Of a DNA stretch of 64,000 nt, positions 9,401 through 17,737 are shown piece after piece. Source of the DNA: JAVVHH01 sp965199585 (GTDB taxonomy: Bacteria > Pseudomonadota > Alphaproteobacteria > Acetobacterales > Acetobacteraceae); contig CBDASI010000002.1 of the NCBI GenBank assembly GCA_965199585.1, positions 1,178,001-1,242,000 of the forward strand, written 5' to 3'. Position numbers and translations under genes: made by a program. The notes below the pieces were generated by a model. That model ran no database searches and was not told the DNA's origin. It saw only the letters and a list, made by a program, of their open reading frames with translations. Within the stretch, counting starts at the first letter, position 1; each line of letters begins with the position of its first letter.

Positions 9401-10450
9401 GTCTCGCTGACGGGGCGGGCCGGGCAGGGCACCATCTCGGCCAACGGCACCATCGGCGTGACCGCGCCGGGCCTGCCGGTCGACGTCGCGATCAAGGCGC
9501 AGAACGCCCGCCCGATCACCTCGGACCTGCTCCGACTCTCGGCCGACGCCGACCTGACCGTGCGCGGCAAGGTGCAGGGCGATCTGCAGGCGGCCGGCCG
9601 CGTGCTGATCCGACAGGCGGAGATCCGCATACCGGCCGGCCTGCCGCCCTCGGTCGTTACGCTGAACGTGATCCGCCCCGGCCAGAAGCCGGCCGCGGCC
9701 TCCGCCGGCCCGGCCCCGAGCATCAACCTCGACCTGGTGATCGATGCGCCGGACCAGATATTCCTGCGCGGCCGCGGCGTCGACGCCGAGCTGTCCGGCG
9801 AGCTGCGCATCCGCGGCAGCGCCTCCAAGCCGCAGGTAGCGGGCGGCTTCGACATGCGCCGCGGCGCCGTCAGCCTGGCCGGCACCACGCTGTCGTTCAC
9901 CCATGGCCGGGTCGGCTTCGACGGCACCGGCACGGGCGGCAAGATCGACCCGACGCTCGACTTCATCGCCGAATCCAGCACCACCAGCGTGACCGCCACG
10001 CTCACGATCGGCGGCTACGCGAGCGCGCCGACCATCAAGCTGACCAGCACGCCGCCGCTGCCGCAGGACGAAGTGCTATCCTACCTGCTGTTCCGCCGCA
10101 GCTTGAAGGAGATCGGCCCGTTCCAGATCGCCTCCATCGCCGCCTCGCTGGCGGAGCTGACCGGGGTCGGCGGCGGCGGCAACCCGCTCGACGCGGTGCG
10201 CAACGGTCTTGGGCTCGACCGGCTCAGTGTCGGCGGTGGCTCGGGCGCCTCGTCCGGCGCCTCGGTCGAAGCGGGGCGCTACATCGCCAACGGCGTGTAT
10301 CTCGGCGCCAAGCAGGGCGCTGGCGGCGACAGCGGCGGCACTGGCGCCACGCTGCAGATCGACATCACCCGCGGGCTGAAGCTCGAGACCGACGTCGGCA
10401 GCGGCAAGGGCGGCAACTCCGTAGGCCTGACCTACCAATACGAGTATTAG
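6479..10450 (+). CDS. tamB: TamB translocation/assembly module, AsmA-like
   Basis: At 1,323 residues this is a typical TamB: an N-terminal signal anchor (about 1-23) followed by a long, repetitive, Gly/Ala/Thr/Asp-rich beta-helical region and a C-terminal DUF490/TamB domain at about 1,000-1,320. Such proteins span the periplasm as a hydrophobic groove (bridge-like lipid transfer family) and contact TamA. The C-terminal part contains the conserved LPQDEVLSYLLFRRS segment seen in TamB proteins. The TGATG overlap with tamA indicates coupled translation. Long open frames on the opposite strand are composition artefacts. Confidence 0.94.
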   Translation: MRYKVVVLAVAVALPALPSEAHAAFGIPGPTQLILDLVGKITGGAVSATGVTGWPNDLHVDRLELRDAEGAWLVAEDVSLKWHPYLLATKDVAIDSVTARTLSVPRLQAASPTPAPPSNEPASLPVKIDVKSLHVDRVELGAPVVGAAAAFSLDGRLALPTLLTPAADLHAVRLDGPGGDYKIVGDVTDTNIDATVAITEPPHGFIADVAKLPDLGALDLDAAVAGPRTALATKLTLAAGPLRAAANGTVDLTGETLDLHVTGSAPAMKPAPEVSWQSVALNADVKGAFTKPDATGHFAIDQLAAAGATVRQLTADLSGNAGQVTVHAAAAGLQAPLPNPDFFAADPLTLDVTARLDDPARPVDFALAHPLLSAKGHGETAGSPKGSMDLTVPQLEPFARMGGVDLRGRTALHFDAAQSADGTATLTGNGTLGITSGQAPIPGLIGEDAKVALAMQQHGQDLTVSRLTLDGRTVQLAVTGGQQSGKLAGTVKASVSDLSVLAATLVGTVAATVDLSGTASDLALTAHAQGEVGAPGVPRGPVSVDIAAKGLPSAPSGTVKAEGRLAGAPLQLAVLAQRSDDGTVKATIDRADWRSLHADGALELTPGTTLPTGHVLLRMGQLGDLQPFVGQPLTGAINAVLDLVPNEIRLQADATNAGIPGSRVGAAKIDARVRDPLGARVVTADATLNGIDASGTTGSAKIGVTGPQTALAIKSDATLTVSGTPAKINAAALLNVPAKTVRLDTLQVAAKDQTARLLSPATVKFGGPVSVDRLRVGMQTAVLDVAGQLSPRLDATVTLRAPASLAAIAAPDLKLAGTVAVDAKLTGTPALPGGTVRLDLAGLQMLTGAGRAVPPANLTATATLGGRTAQLDAKLTAGSARLNLTGQAPLGAGPLALRATGGLDLALLDPILTASGRRVRGRVTLDGTVNGTTSRPQVAGALQLANGEVQDFTQGLRIADITATIRGEGDTVRIVSLTGRAGQGTISANGTIGVTAPGLPVDVAIKAQNARPITSDLLRLSADADLTVRGKVQGDLQAAGRVLIRQAEIRIPAGLPPSVVTLNVIRPGQKPAAASAGPAPSINLDLVIDAPDQIFLRGRGVDAELSGELRIRGSASKPQVAGGFDMRRGAVSLAGTTLSFTHGRVGFDGTGTGGKIDPTLDFIAESSTTSVTATLTIGGYASAPTIKLTSTPPLPQDEVLSYLLFRRSLKEIGPFQIASIAASLAELTGVGGGGNPLDAVRNGLGLDRLSVGGGSGASSGASVEAGRYIANGVYLGAKQGAGGDSGGTGATLQIDITRGLKLETDVGSGKGGNSVGLTYQYEY

Positions 10451-10455
10451 GGGGC

Positions 10456-11883
10456 ATGCTTCGCTCCTTGGCCGTCCTGCTCCTCGTCTCCACCAGCGTT
10501 GCGGCCCAGCCGAGCGCGGGGGCCGACAAGACCACGGCGCAGTCGATCACCACGCCCGCTGGGCCGATCGCCTTCAACGCGACCGTGGCGACGCTGAAAC
10601 TTGCGGACCCCAAGGGCGCCGTGCAGGCCGAGATCGTCACCACGTCGTTCCTGCTGAAAGGCGGCGACGCCACCCATCGTCCCGTCACGTTCGCCATCAA
10701 CGGCGGGCCCGGCGCGTCCTCTGCGTGGCTGGATTTCGGCGCCATCGGGCCCTGGCGCGTTCCGTTCGGCAATCCGGTCATCCCCAGCGCCCCGCCCGCC
10801 ATCGTCGACAACGCGGACACCTGGCTCGACCAGACCGACCTGGTCTTCATCGACCCGCCCGGGACCGGCTATAGCCGCATCGTGGGGGAGGGGCGTCAGC
10901 ACTTCCTCAGCGTCGATGGGGACATCGACACGCTCGCCGTGGTGATCCGCCGTTGGCTCGAGGCCAATGGACGGCTGCTCTCGCCCAAATTCATCGTCGG
11001 CGAAAGCTACGGCGGCTTCCGCGGCCCTAAGCTCGCGCGGGCGCTGCTCGACAAGCAGGGCGTGGGGATCGCCGGGCTGTTCCTGATCTCGCCGGTGCTC
11101 GACTTCAACGGACGGGACGCACCCTGGAACCCGTTCCGCTACGTGGTGACGCTGCCCAGCATGGCCGCCGCGTATCGCAATGCACAGGGCCGCGCCGACG
11201 TCGCTGACGTCGAGAGCTACGCCACCGGGGATTTCCTCGCCGACCTACTACGCGGCGAGTCCGACCCGGCCGCGCTCGACCGTCTCGACAGCCGCGTCGC
11301 CGCCGTGACCGGCCTCGACCCGGCGCTCGTCAAGCGCCGCCAGGGCCGCATCGGACTTTCCACCTTCCTGCGCGAGCGGACGCCTGGCCGGGTGGACTCG
11401 CCCTATGACGCGACCGTCAGCGCCGCCGATCCGTTCCCGGCTGCCGCCAACGACAACTCGCCGGACCCGATCCTCGACGGGCTCCGCGCCCCCGTCACCT
11501 CCGCCGCGCTGACGATCTACCGCGATCGGCTACAGTGGCAGCCCGACGGCACGCCCAACCGGCAATACGAACTGCTTAGCGAGCAGGTTGCCCACGATTG
11601 GGATTACGGCCGCCGCATGACCCGGCCCGACGCCTACACCGATTTGCGCCAGTATCTCGCGCTGGACCCGAGCGCGCGCATCGTCGTCGCGCACGGGCTA
11701 TACGATCTGGTCACGCCGTATTTCGCCGACGCGCTGTTGCTGCGTCAGACGCCGGACTACAATGGTGCACATCAGCTCACGCTGACGACCTACCCGGGTG
11801 GCCACATGTTCTACTCGCAAGATGCATCCCGCGCCGCCCTGCATCGCGACGCCACCACTTTCTTTGCCGGACCCCACCCGTGA
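10456..11883 (+). CDS. Secreted serine carboxypeptidase-like protein (peptidase S10)
   Basis: The 475-residue product has a signal peptide (cleavage after about residue 17, SVAAQ) and the alpha/beta-hydrolase fold of S10 serine carboxypeptidases. The catalytic triad can be placed at Ser184 (GESYGG), Asp417 (HGLYDLVTP) and His450 (PGGHMFY). The oxyanion/substrate element INGGPGASS is at 81-89. S10 enzymes release C-terminal amino acids from peptides, and bacterial members are usually periplasmic. The gene starts 5 bases after tamB, so it probably belongs to the same transcript. Its stop overlaps the GTG of the next gene as GTGA. Confidence 0.9.
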   Translation: MLRSLAVLLLVSTSVAAQPSAGADKTTAQSITTPAGPIAFNATVATLKLADPKGAVQAEIVTTSFLLKGGDATHRPVTFAINGGPGASSAWLDFGAIGPWRVPFGNPVIPSAPPAIVDNADTWLDQTDLVFIDPPGTGYSRIVGEGRQHFLSVDGDIDTLAVVIRRWLEANGRLLSPKFIVGESYGGFRGPKLARALLDKQGVGIAGLFLISPVLDFNGRDAPWNPFRYVVTLPSMAAAYRNAQGRADVADVESYATGDFLADLLRGESDPAALDRLDSRVAAVTGLDPALVKRRQGRIGLSTFLRERTPGRVDSPYDATVSAADPFPAAANDNSPDPILDGLRAPVTSAALTIYRDRLQWQPDGTPNRQYELLSEQVAHDWDYGRRMTRPDAYTDLRQYLALDPSARIVVAHGLYDLVTPYFADALLLRQTPDYNGAHQLTLTTYPGGHMFYSQDASRAALHRDATTFFAGPHP

Positions 11884-12290
11884 GATTTCTGCCCGTCGCG
11901 TGCCTACTGACGCTCGCCGCCTGCGGCTATCAACCGCCGGCCCGCGTCGATACGTCCAACCCGACCTATGTCGCCGACCGCGACGCCTGCGAAAGCAAAT
12001 CCGCCTCCGAGGTGAACCAGCACAACGCAAAGACCGGGCTGGCCTGGTTCAGCTCGCCGGTGCGCCGCTGGAGCCAGATCGGCGACGCGACGCAATCCTG
12101 CATGGCGTCGCGTGGGTATGGCCGGGTGCGCTGGTGTACCGCCGAGGAACTCCGCAGCGGCAGTCGCCAGGGCGACATGATCGTCACGTCGTCGGGGGTG
12201 CAGTGCTCCGATCCACCAACACGTCCAGCCGATATTTCTCCGCCCGCCGCTGCGTCGCCGGCGAAAGCCGCGAAGACGACGCCGAGATGA
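11880..12290 (+). CDS. Small predicted lipoprotein, family not recognised
   Basis: The 136-residue product starts at a GTG that overlaps the S10 peptidase stop (GTGA). It has a short lipoprotein signal with lipobox LAAC (cysteine near residue 15), so it is likely lipid-anchored in the periplasm. The mature part has further cysteines (DACES, SCMAS, RWCTA, VQCSD) that could form disulfides, and ends in a Pro/Ala-rich tail. I do not recognise a named domain. Its last 107 bases overlap the 3' end of the convergent methyltransferase gene, an unusually long antisense overlap. Confidence 0.72.
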   Translation: MRFLPVACLLTLAACGYQPPARVDTSNPTYVADRDACESKSASEVNQHNAKTGLAWFSSPVRRWSQIGDATQSCMASRGYGRVRWCTAEELRSGSRQGDMIVTSSGVQCSDPPTRPADISPPAAASPAKAAKTTPR

Positions 12291-12774
12291 ACAATTCGGC
12301 GGCCTCGTCGCCGGTGCAGGCGCCATCGGTAGGCCCGAACCAGTTCACCAACGCCACAACGCCACCCGATGCCAAGCTCGCCACCGTATGCTCCGCGACC
12401 CGACGGATCCCGTCCAGCCCGAGGTAGTATAACACCTCGGAAAACAGGATTAGGTCGAACTGGCCGGGCGGCCAGGCCGAGCGAAGATCCATGTTCTCGA
12501 ACGTAACTCCTGGGCAACGCTGCCGCGCCTGTTCCAGCGCGATGTCGGACACATCGACGCCCAGGAGCGTGTCGCAGCGTTCCGCCAGTTGCTTGGTCAG
12601 CACGCCAATACTGCAGCCAATCTCGAAGCCGCTGGCGAAGCGCCGCACGGGCAGCGCCTCGATGGTCGCGGCATACTTGTCGCGCTCGTAATCGCTGGTG
12701 GCGAATTTCCAGGGGTCCGGGTCCCGCGCGTAGAGCTGCTCGAAGTAATCGGGATCGGCGTAGCCTGCCGGCAT
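12184..12774 (-). CDS. NodS-like SAM-dependent methyltransferase
   Basis: The 196-residue product is a class I SAM-dependent methyltransferase. Motif I appears as FEIGCSIGVLT near residue 50, the acidic ribose-binding residue in LLGVDVSD near 72, and motif II as FDLILFSEVLYYL near 108. The N-terminal YFEQLYARDPDPWKFA region resembles NodS/SAM methyltransferases that accompany pathway-specific glycosyltransferases. The substrate cannot be read from sequence. The ATG shares one base with the pckA stop (TGATG), so it may be co-transcribed with pckA. Its 3' end overlaps the convergent lipoprotein gene by 107 bases. Confidence 0.83.
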   Translation of the reverse strand: MPAGYADPDYFEQLYARDPDPWKFATSDYERDKYAATIEALPVRRFASGFEIGCSIGVLTKQLAERCDTLLGVDVSDIALEQARQRCPGVTFENMDLRSAWPPGQFDLILFSEVLYYLGLDGIRRVAEHTVASLASGGVVALVNWFGPTDGACTGDEAAELFISASSSRLSPATQRRAEKYRLDVLVDRSTAPPTT

Positions 12775-14405
12775 CAGGCAGCCGCTCGAATGGCAGCAGC
12801 GCGGACGCTGTCGTCCACCATCGTGTCGAATGTCGCGAAATTCTTCTCGAACCGCGCGGCGAGATCGGCGGCTGCTTTGTCGTAAGCGACCGGGTCGGGC
12901 CAGGCCAAACGCGGGTTGAGGACCTCGTTCGGGATACCCGGGACGTCTTGCGGGAACATCAGGCCGAACACCGGGTCGCGTTCGAACCGAGCGCCCTTCA
13001 GGCTGCCGTCCAGCACTGCGTCGAGCAACGCCCGCGTATGCTGGATGCTCATCCGCTTGCCGGTGCCGTACGCGCCGCCACTCCAGCCGGTATTGACCAG
13101 CCAGCAATCCGACCCGTGCTTGCGCACCAGCTCTGCCAGCATCTTGCCGTAAATCTCCGGGCGGCGCGGGATGAATGGCGCACCGAAGCACGTGCTGAAC
13201 GTCGCCTGCGGCTCCTTGCCCATGCCCTTCTCGGTGCCGGCGACCTTGGCGGTGTAGCCCGAGAGGAAATGATACATCGCCTGCGCTTCCGAAAGCTTGC
13301 TGATCGGCGGCAGCACGCCGAACGCATCGGCCGTCAGCATTACGACGTTCTTCGGATGTCCGGCCCGGCCGGTCAGGTCGCAGTTGGGGATGAACTCGAT
13401 CGGGTAGCATGACCGCGTGTTCTCGGTCAGCGATCCGTCGGTCAGGTCGAGCCGCCCCTGCTCGTCGGCGACGACGTTCTCGAGCACGGTGCCGAAACGA
13501 TGCGTCGCGGCATAGATCTCCGGCTCCGCCTCGGCGCTCAGATTGATGACCTTGGCGTAGCAGCCGCCTTCGAAGTTAAAGATCCCGTCCGGGCCCCAGC
13601 CATGCTCGTCATCGCCGATCAGCGGGCGGTTCGGGTCCGACGACAGCGTCGTCTTGCCGGTGCCGGACAGCCCGAAGAACAGGGCGACGTCACCCTGGCT
13701 GCCATCCGCCGTGCGCGCCACGTTGGCGCTGCAGTGCATCGGCAGCACGCCCTCTTGCGGCAGCTTCCAGTTCATCACGCCGAAGATCGACTTCTTGATC
13801 TCGCCACCATATTCGCTGCCGGCGATGCAGATCACCTTCTTGGTGAACGACACGGCGATGGCCGTGGTCGAACGGACGCCGTCGATGGCCGGATCGGCCT
13901 GCAGATTGGGCGCGTGAAGGATCGTCCAGTCCGGCTCGAAGCCGACGAGGTCCTCGGCGGTCGGGCGGATGAACATGTTACGGGCAAATAACGTGTGCCA
14001 CGCCTCGGTGCTGACCAGGCGGACGCGGACCCGGTAGGCTGGATCGGCGCCGGCAAAGAGGTCTTGAGTGAACAGCTCGCGCCCTTGCAGGTAGGACAGG
14101 ATCCGCCCCCGCAACACCTCGAACTTGGCCGGATCGAGCTTCTGGTTGCCCATCCGCCACCAGACATCCGCCTCGATCTCCGGATCGTCGACACTGAACT
14201 TGTCCTGCACCGAGCGCCCGGTATGCACCCCCGTCTTGACGATCAAGGCGCCATCGCTCGAGAGCCGGCCCTCGCCACGCCGCAATGCCTCGGTGACGAG
14301 TTGCGAGGCGGTCAAGTTGGCATGGACCGGGCCACGCGCGACCACACCGGTCTGCTGCAAGGCTTGCGTTGAATCGTGGTTGGCAAGCGGAATTAGCGGG
14401 CTCAC
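12774..14405 (-). CDS. pckA: ATP-dependent phosphoenolpyruvate carboxykinase
   Basis: PckA converts oxaloacetate and ATP to phosphoenolpyruvate, CO2 and ADP, the entry step of gluconeogenesis. The 543-residue product has the ATP-PEPCK kinase P-loop GLSGTGKTT near residue 250 and the conserved VICIAGSEYGGEIKKS and NTGWSGGAYGTG segments. The GTG start at 14405 is preceded by a good ribosome site (GAGGAG, 9 bases away). The chvI-chvG pair lies nearby on the other strand; in Agrobacterium and relatives the ChvG-ChvI system controls pckA, so regulation by the neighbouring pair is plausible. Palindromic elements lie just upstream (see 14428-14467). Confidence 0.96.
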   Translation of the reverse strand: MSPLIPLANHDSTQALQQTGVVARGPVHANLTASQLVTEALRRGEGRLSSDGALIVKTGVHTGRSVQDKFSVDDPEIEADVWWRMGNQKLDPAKFEVLRGRILSYLQGRELFTQDLFAGADPAYRVRVRLVSTEAWHTLFARNMFIRPTAEDLVGFEPDWTILHAPNLQADPAIDGVRSTTAIAVSFTKKVICIAGSEYGGEIKKSIFGVMNWKLPQEGVLPMHCSANVARTADGSQGDVALFFGLSGTGKTTLSSDPNRPLIGDDEHGWGPDGIFNFEGGCYAKVINLSAEAEPEIYAATHRFGTVLENVVADEQGRLDLTDGSLTENTRSCYPIEFIPNCDLTGRAGHPKNVVMLTADAFGVLPPISKLSEAQAMYHFLSGYTAKVAGTEKGMGKEPQATFSTCFGAPFIPRRPEIYGKMLAELVRKHGSDCWLVNTGWSGGAYGTGKRMSIQHTRALLDAVLDGSLKGARFERDPVFGLMFPQDVPGIPNEVLNPRLAWPDPVAYDKAAADLAARFEKNFATFDTMVDDSVRAAAIRAAA

Positions 14406-14427
14406 TCGGATGCTCCTCAGTCGATCA

Positions 14428-14467
14428 CGTGTTCAACACGGATTATGTGACGTTATTGGCAACATAA
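14428..14467 (-). promoter_or_regulatory. Palindromic upstream region of pckA
   Basis: Two inverted repeats are visible. CGTGTT-C-AACACG (14428-14440) has perfect 6-base arms around one base. TTATGT (14443-14448) pairs with ACATAA (14462-14467) across 13 bases. They lie 23-62 bases upstream of the pckA GTG, where a regulator would bind. ChvI is a candidate only by proximity. Confidence 0.35.
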
Positions 14468-14470
14468 TGG

Positions 14471-15214
14471 TCAGTCCGGCCCCGGTCCAGCAGTCGGACT
14501 CGAATTCCGGGCGAGCCCGGTCAGCCGCACCAGCTCGCCGCGGATCGCGCCGGCATCGGCCATCGGCGCCGCCCAGGGTACCCGCACCACCGCCTCCTCA
14601 CGCGCTAGATCGCAGCCGTCGACGTCACAGGCGACCATGCGCCAACCGACGCCCGTTCCACCCTGGCTCAAGGCGATGGCGTCCATCGCGTCGGCATGAT
14701 CGTCGTTGCAATGGGCGACGATCCGGCTCTCGGCCGCATCCAGCGCTGCCACCGCCGCCGCATCGGCGCCGAGCTGCGACGGCCCAAACCGGTGCGCGCT
14801 GGCGAACCCGCCGACGAACTGCCCGGCGTCACCCCGGAAGCGCCACAGCTGGAAATCGCCCAGCCCGGCGTAGAAGGCTGCATAGGGATGCAGCGCCACC
14901 CAGCGCGCCTTGAGCGCCGGGTCGGGCTCGGGGGTCGCGGTGCCGGTCAGGCTGAGGCGGGGCGCCGTCTGCGGGTTCGGCCCGGTCGGCGTGCCCATGA
15001 CCATCACCGAGCATCGCTGGTCCGCCCGCAGATGACGCGTATGCGGCGACAGGCCCGAAAGCAGCATGAGCAGCGAGCGGTCCGGCGCCGAGGCCGGCGT
15101 GATCAACGAGGCGAATGGCTGGCCGTCCGAGACGGTGGCGATCGTTGCGGCCCGGCTCGCGCGCAGAAGCTTGATCGCCGCCCAGGCCGCGTCCGATTTC
15201 GCGTTATCTTCCAC
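14471..15214 (-). CDS. HugZ-like FMN-binding split-barrel / DUF2470 protein
   Basis: The 247-residue product has an N-terminal pyridoxamine-phosphate-oxidase-like split barrel (IATVSDGQPFASLITPAS, then PRLSLTGTA) and a C-terminal DUF2470 domain (HCNDDHADAMDAIA). This is the HugZ arrangement of heme-utilisation and heme-binding proteins, but many members have no proven function. The GTG at 15214 is preceded by GGAG at 8 bases; a GTG at 15223 is possible. The gene diverges from chvI across about 64 bases. It is convergent with nothing and lies just upstream of pckA on the same strand. Confidence 0.82.
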   Translation of the reverse strand: MEDNAKSDAAWAAIKLLRASRAATIATVSDGQPFASLITPASAPDRSLLMLLSGLSPHTRHLRADQRCSVMVMGTPTGPNPQTAPRLSLTGTATPEPDPALKARWVALHPYAAFYAGLGDFQLWRFRGDAGQFVGGFASAHRFGPSQLGADAAAVAALDAAESRIVAHCNDDHADAMDAIALSQGGTGVGWRMVACDVDGCDLAREEAVVRVPWAAPMADAGAIRGELVRLTGLARNSSPTAGPGPD

Positions 15215-15278
15215 CGAGTTCACTCCATTGCGCCACAATCTTGCGCTACGAGGGGATAACGAAGCCAAGGTCAAGGTC

Positions 15279-15980
15279 ATGAAGCAAACGATCGCGCTCG
15301 TCGACGACGACCGAAACATCCTCACCTCCGTCGCCATGACGCTCGAGCAAGAGGGATTCCTGGTTCGCACCTACACGGACGGCGAGAGCGCGCTCCAGGG
15401 GATTACGGCCAAACCGGTCGACCTAGCCGTGCTCGACATCAAGATGCCGCGGATGGACGGCATGGAGCTGCTGCAGCGCCTGCGTACCCGTAGCGCCCTG
15501 CCGGTGATCTTCCTCACCAGCAAGGACGAGGAGGTCGACGAGCTGATGGGCTTGCGGCTCGGGGCCGATGACTACATTACCAAGCCGTTCAGCCAACGTC
15601 TGCTGATCGAGCGGATCCGCGCTTTGCTGCGCCGCAACGACGCCAGCCGGGCCGAGGGGTCGGGCGCCGCGCCCGGCGGCGTAATGGTTCGCGGCGAGTT
15701 ATCGCTCGACGAAACGAAGCATCAATGTCTTTGGCATGGTAACGACATCCAGCTGACGGTGACCGAGTTCCTGCTGGTCAAGGCGCTCGCCGCCCGCCCC
15801 GGCATGGTCAAATCGCGCGACCAGCTGATCGACGCCGCATATGGCGACAACATCTATGTCGACGATCGCACCATCGACAGCCACATCAAGCGTGTCCGCA
15901 AGAAATTCCGCACTAGCGACGACAATTTCGACCATATCGAGACGCTTTACGGCATCGGCTACCGCTACAAAGATCATTGA
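15279..15980 (+). CDS. chvI: Response regulator ChvI (OmpR family)
   Basis: The 233-residue product has a receiver domain (acidic pocket Asp10/Asp11, phospho-acceptor Asp53 in VLDIKMP, Lys in TKPF) and an OmpR/PhoB winged-helix DNA-binding domain (about 130-233, ending ETLYGIGYRYKDH). Its place next to a ChvG-type kinase, hprK and PTS genes identifies it as ChvI, the conserved alphaproteobacterial acid/envelope-stress and metabolic regulator. The ATG at 15279 directly opens the receiver domain. The kinase gene follows after 9 bases. Confidence 0.93.
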   Translation: MKQTIALVDDDRNILTSVAMTLEQEGFLVRTYTDGESALQGITAKPVDLAVLDIKMPRMDGMELLQRLRTRSALPVIFLTSKDEEVDELMGLRLGADDYITKPFSQRLLIERIRALLRRNDASRAEGSGAAPGGVMVRGELSLDETKHQCLWHGNDIQLTVTEFLLVKALAARPGMVKSRDQLIDAAYGDNIYVDDRTIDSHIKRVRKKFRTSDDNFDHIETLYGIGYRYKDH

Positions 15981-15989
15981 GCACGCATC

Positions 15990-17657
15990 ATGCCCGACAG
16001 CGGCTACAATCCCCCGATCCTCAAAACCAGAAAGCTCGCGCCGCGCCATTGGATGTCGCCGCTGCTGCGCCGAATCCTGCTGGTCAACGCGTTGCCGCTG
16101 GTCCTGCTCGTCGCCGCCGTCCTGTACCTCGATCAGTTCCAGGCCGGGTTGCTCGAAGCCGAAGTCCAGGCGTTGCGCGAACAAGCCCGCATCTATGGCG
16201 GCGCCCTCGGGGAGAGCGCCGTGCGCGAGGCCGATGGCGACAATCCGCAATTACAGCCTGATCTTGCCCGACCGTTGCTGCGGCGGCTGACCGAGCCGAC
16301 CCCGAACGCCCAAGCGCGCCTTTACGCTCCCGACGGCCAGCTGATCGCTGACAGCCGCGTCCGCGAGGGCACGGGCGGTGCCGTCGTGACCACGCCGCTG
16401 CCGCCCGCGGTGGATCGCGGCCCGCTGCTTGGCACCGTCGGCTCCATCTACGACCGCCTGCTTTCGATCCTGCCCCGCCCCGCTCACGGCCCGGTGGTCG
16501 AGGTCAGCCAGAACGGCGCCGGGGCGGAATGGCAGCCGAACGTGCGCGAGGAACTCCGCATGACCGGGTCGACCGCCGGCCGCGAGATGCCGCCTTATAT
16601 CCGGCGTACGCCGGATGATCGCCTCCTGGTAACCGTCGCCGAGCCGGTGCTCCATGCCCGCCAGGTGATCGGCATCGTGTTGCTGACCCGCGATGCTCGC
16701 GAGGTCGATGACAGCGTGCTGGCCGTGCGCGTCAGCATCTTGGGGCTATTCGCCCTGGCGTTCGTGCTGACCGTGGCGCTATCGCTTTACCTCTCTCGCA
16801 CCATCGCCCGGCCGATTCTGCGTCTGGCCAAAGCTGCACATGACATGCGTGAGGGCAAGGGACGCGCCGGCAGCGTTCCCGAAACACTGCTGCGTCGATC
16901 CGACGAGGTCGGCGAACTCGCCATTGCGCTGGCCGAAAGCGCCGGCGATCTCTGGCAGCGCATGGACGCCACCGAGCGGTTCGCGGCCGATGTCGCGCAC
17001 GAAATCAAGAACCCGCTTAGCTCGATCCGCAGCGCTATCGAAACGCTTCGCCGCATCGATGACCCGGCGCAGCAACGCCGCCTGCTCTCCATCATCTCCG
17101 AAGACGTTATCCGTCTCGACCGACTGATCAGCGACATTAGCGATGCCAGCCGCGTCGACGCCGAACTCTCCCGCGCCGCCCCGGAGGCGATGGATGTCGT
17201 GCCGCTCCTCTCGACGCTCGCCGAAATCCATGACGCGACGCGCAAGGAGGCCGACCCATTGATGCTGTTGGACCTGCCGCAAACGCCGCTTCGAGTCCTG
17301 GCCGTTGAAGGCCGCCTGGTTCAAGTTCTCCGCAACCTGATTGGTAATGCCAGCAGCTTCTCTCCACCCGGTGGGTCCATCCGGCTGAGGGCGGTGGACG
17401 CCGGCAACACGATCGAGATCGCCGTTGAGGATGAAGGCCCCGGTATTCCGGCGGGCAAGCTCGAGCATGTGTTCGATCGTTTCTACTCCGAGCGGCCTGT
17501 CGGCGAGCAATTCGGACAGCATTCCGGGCTCGGCCTGTCGATTAGCCGCCAGATTGTCGAGGCGCTCAAAGGCAAGATTGGCGCCGAAAACCGCAATGAC
17601 GACAGCGGACGTGTCGTCGGCGCACGCTTCATTGTCAGGCTTCCCCGCGCTGCATAA
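15990..17657 (+). CDS. chvG: Sensor histidine kinase ChvG
   Basis: The 555-residue inner-membrane kinase has two membrane segments (about 27-46 and 248-268) enclosing a periplasmic sensor region of about 200 residues. A HAMP linker, the dimerisation domain with phospho-acceptor His337 (DVAHEIKNPLSS), and a catalytic ATP-binding domain (NLIGNAS, DEGPGIP, GLGLSI) follow. This is the ChvG/ExoS architecture, and it is paired with chvI 9 bases upstream. In Caulobacter-like and rhizobial systems ChvG responds to acidity and cell-envelope stress and is inhibited by a periplasmic ExoR in some lineages; no exoR is seen here. Confidence 0.93.
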   Translation: MPDSGYNPPILKTRKLAPRHWMSPLLRRILLVNALPLVLLVAAVLYLDQFQAGLLEAEVQALREQARIYGGALGESAVREADGDNPQLQPDLARPLLRRLTEPTPNAQARLYAPDGQLIADSRVREGTGGAVVTTPLPPAVDRGPLLGTVGSIYDRLLSILPRPAHGPVVEVSQNGAGAEWQPNVREELRMTGSTAGREMPPYIRRTPDDRLLVTVAEPVLHARQVIGIVLLTRDAREVDDSVLAVRVSILGLFALAFVLTVALSLYLSRTIARPILRLAKAAHDMREGKGRAGSVPETLLRRSDEVGELAIALAESAGDLWQRMDATERFAADVAHEIKNPLSSIRSAIETLRRIDDPAQQRRLLSIISEDVIRLDRLISDISDASRVDAELSRAAPEAMDVVPLLSTLAEIHDATRKEADPLMLLDLPQTPLRVLAVEGRLVQVLRNLIGNASSFSPPGGSIRLRAVDAGNTIEIAVEDEGPGIPAGKLEHVFDRFYSERPVGEQFGQHSGLGLSISRQIVEALKGKIGAENRNDDSGRVVGARFIVRLPRAA

Positions 17658-17665
17658 GACGGCAT

Positions 17666-17681
17666 TGTTTCACGTGAAACA
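17666..17681. promoter_or_regulatory. parS centromere site (ParB-binding palindrome)
   Basis: TGTTTCACGTGAAACA is a perfect 16-base palindrome identical to the chromosomal ParB-binding consensus. It lies in the 80-base gap between chvG and hprK, outside any gene, and about 30 kb from the predicted origin at 47.6-47.9 kb. ParB loads and spreads from such sites to direct origin segregation. The match is exact, so chance occurrence in 64 kb is very unlikely. Confidence 0.9.
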
Positions 17682-17737
17682 CCGCCGCAACTGATCACTT
17701 CCCTTTCGTCATAAAGGAGATCAAAAAGGCGAGGGAG

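Noticed and set aside
4548..10000. Very long open frames antisense to tamA and tamB
   Set aside because: They come from high GC and codon bias (few stops on the opposite strand), have Arg/Gly/Ala-rich or low-complexity products, and no domain; tamA and tamB fit known families.
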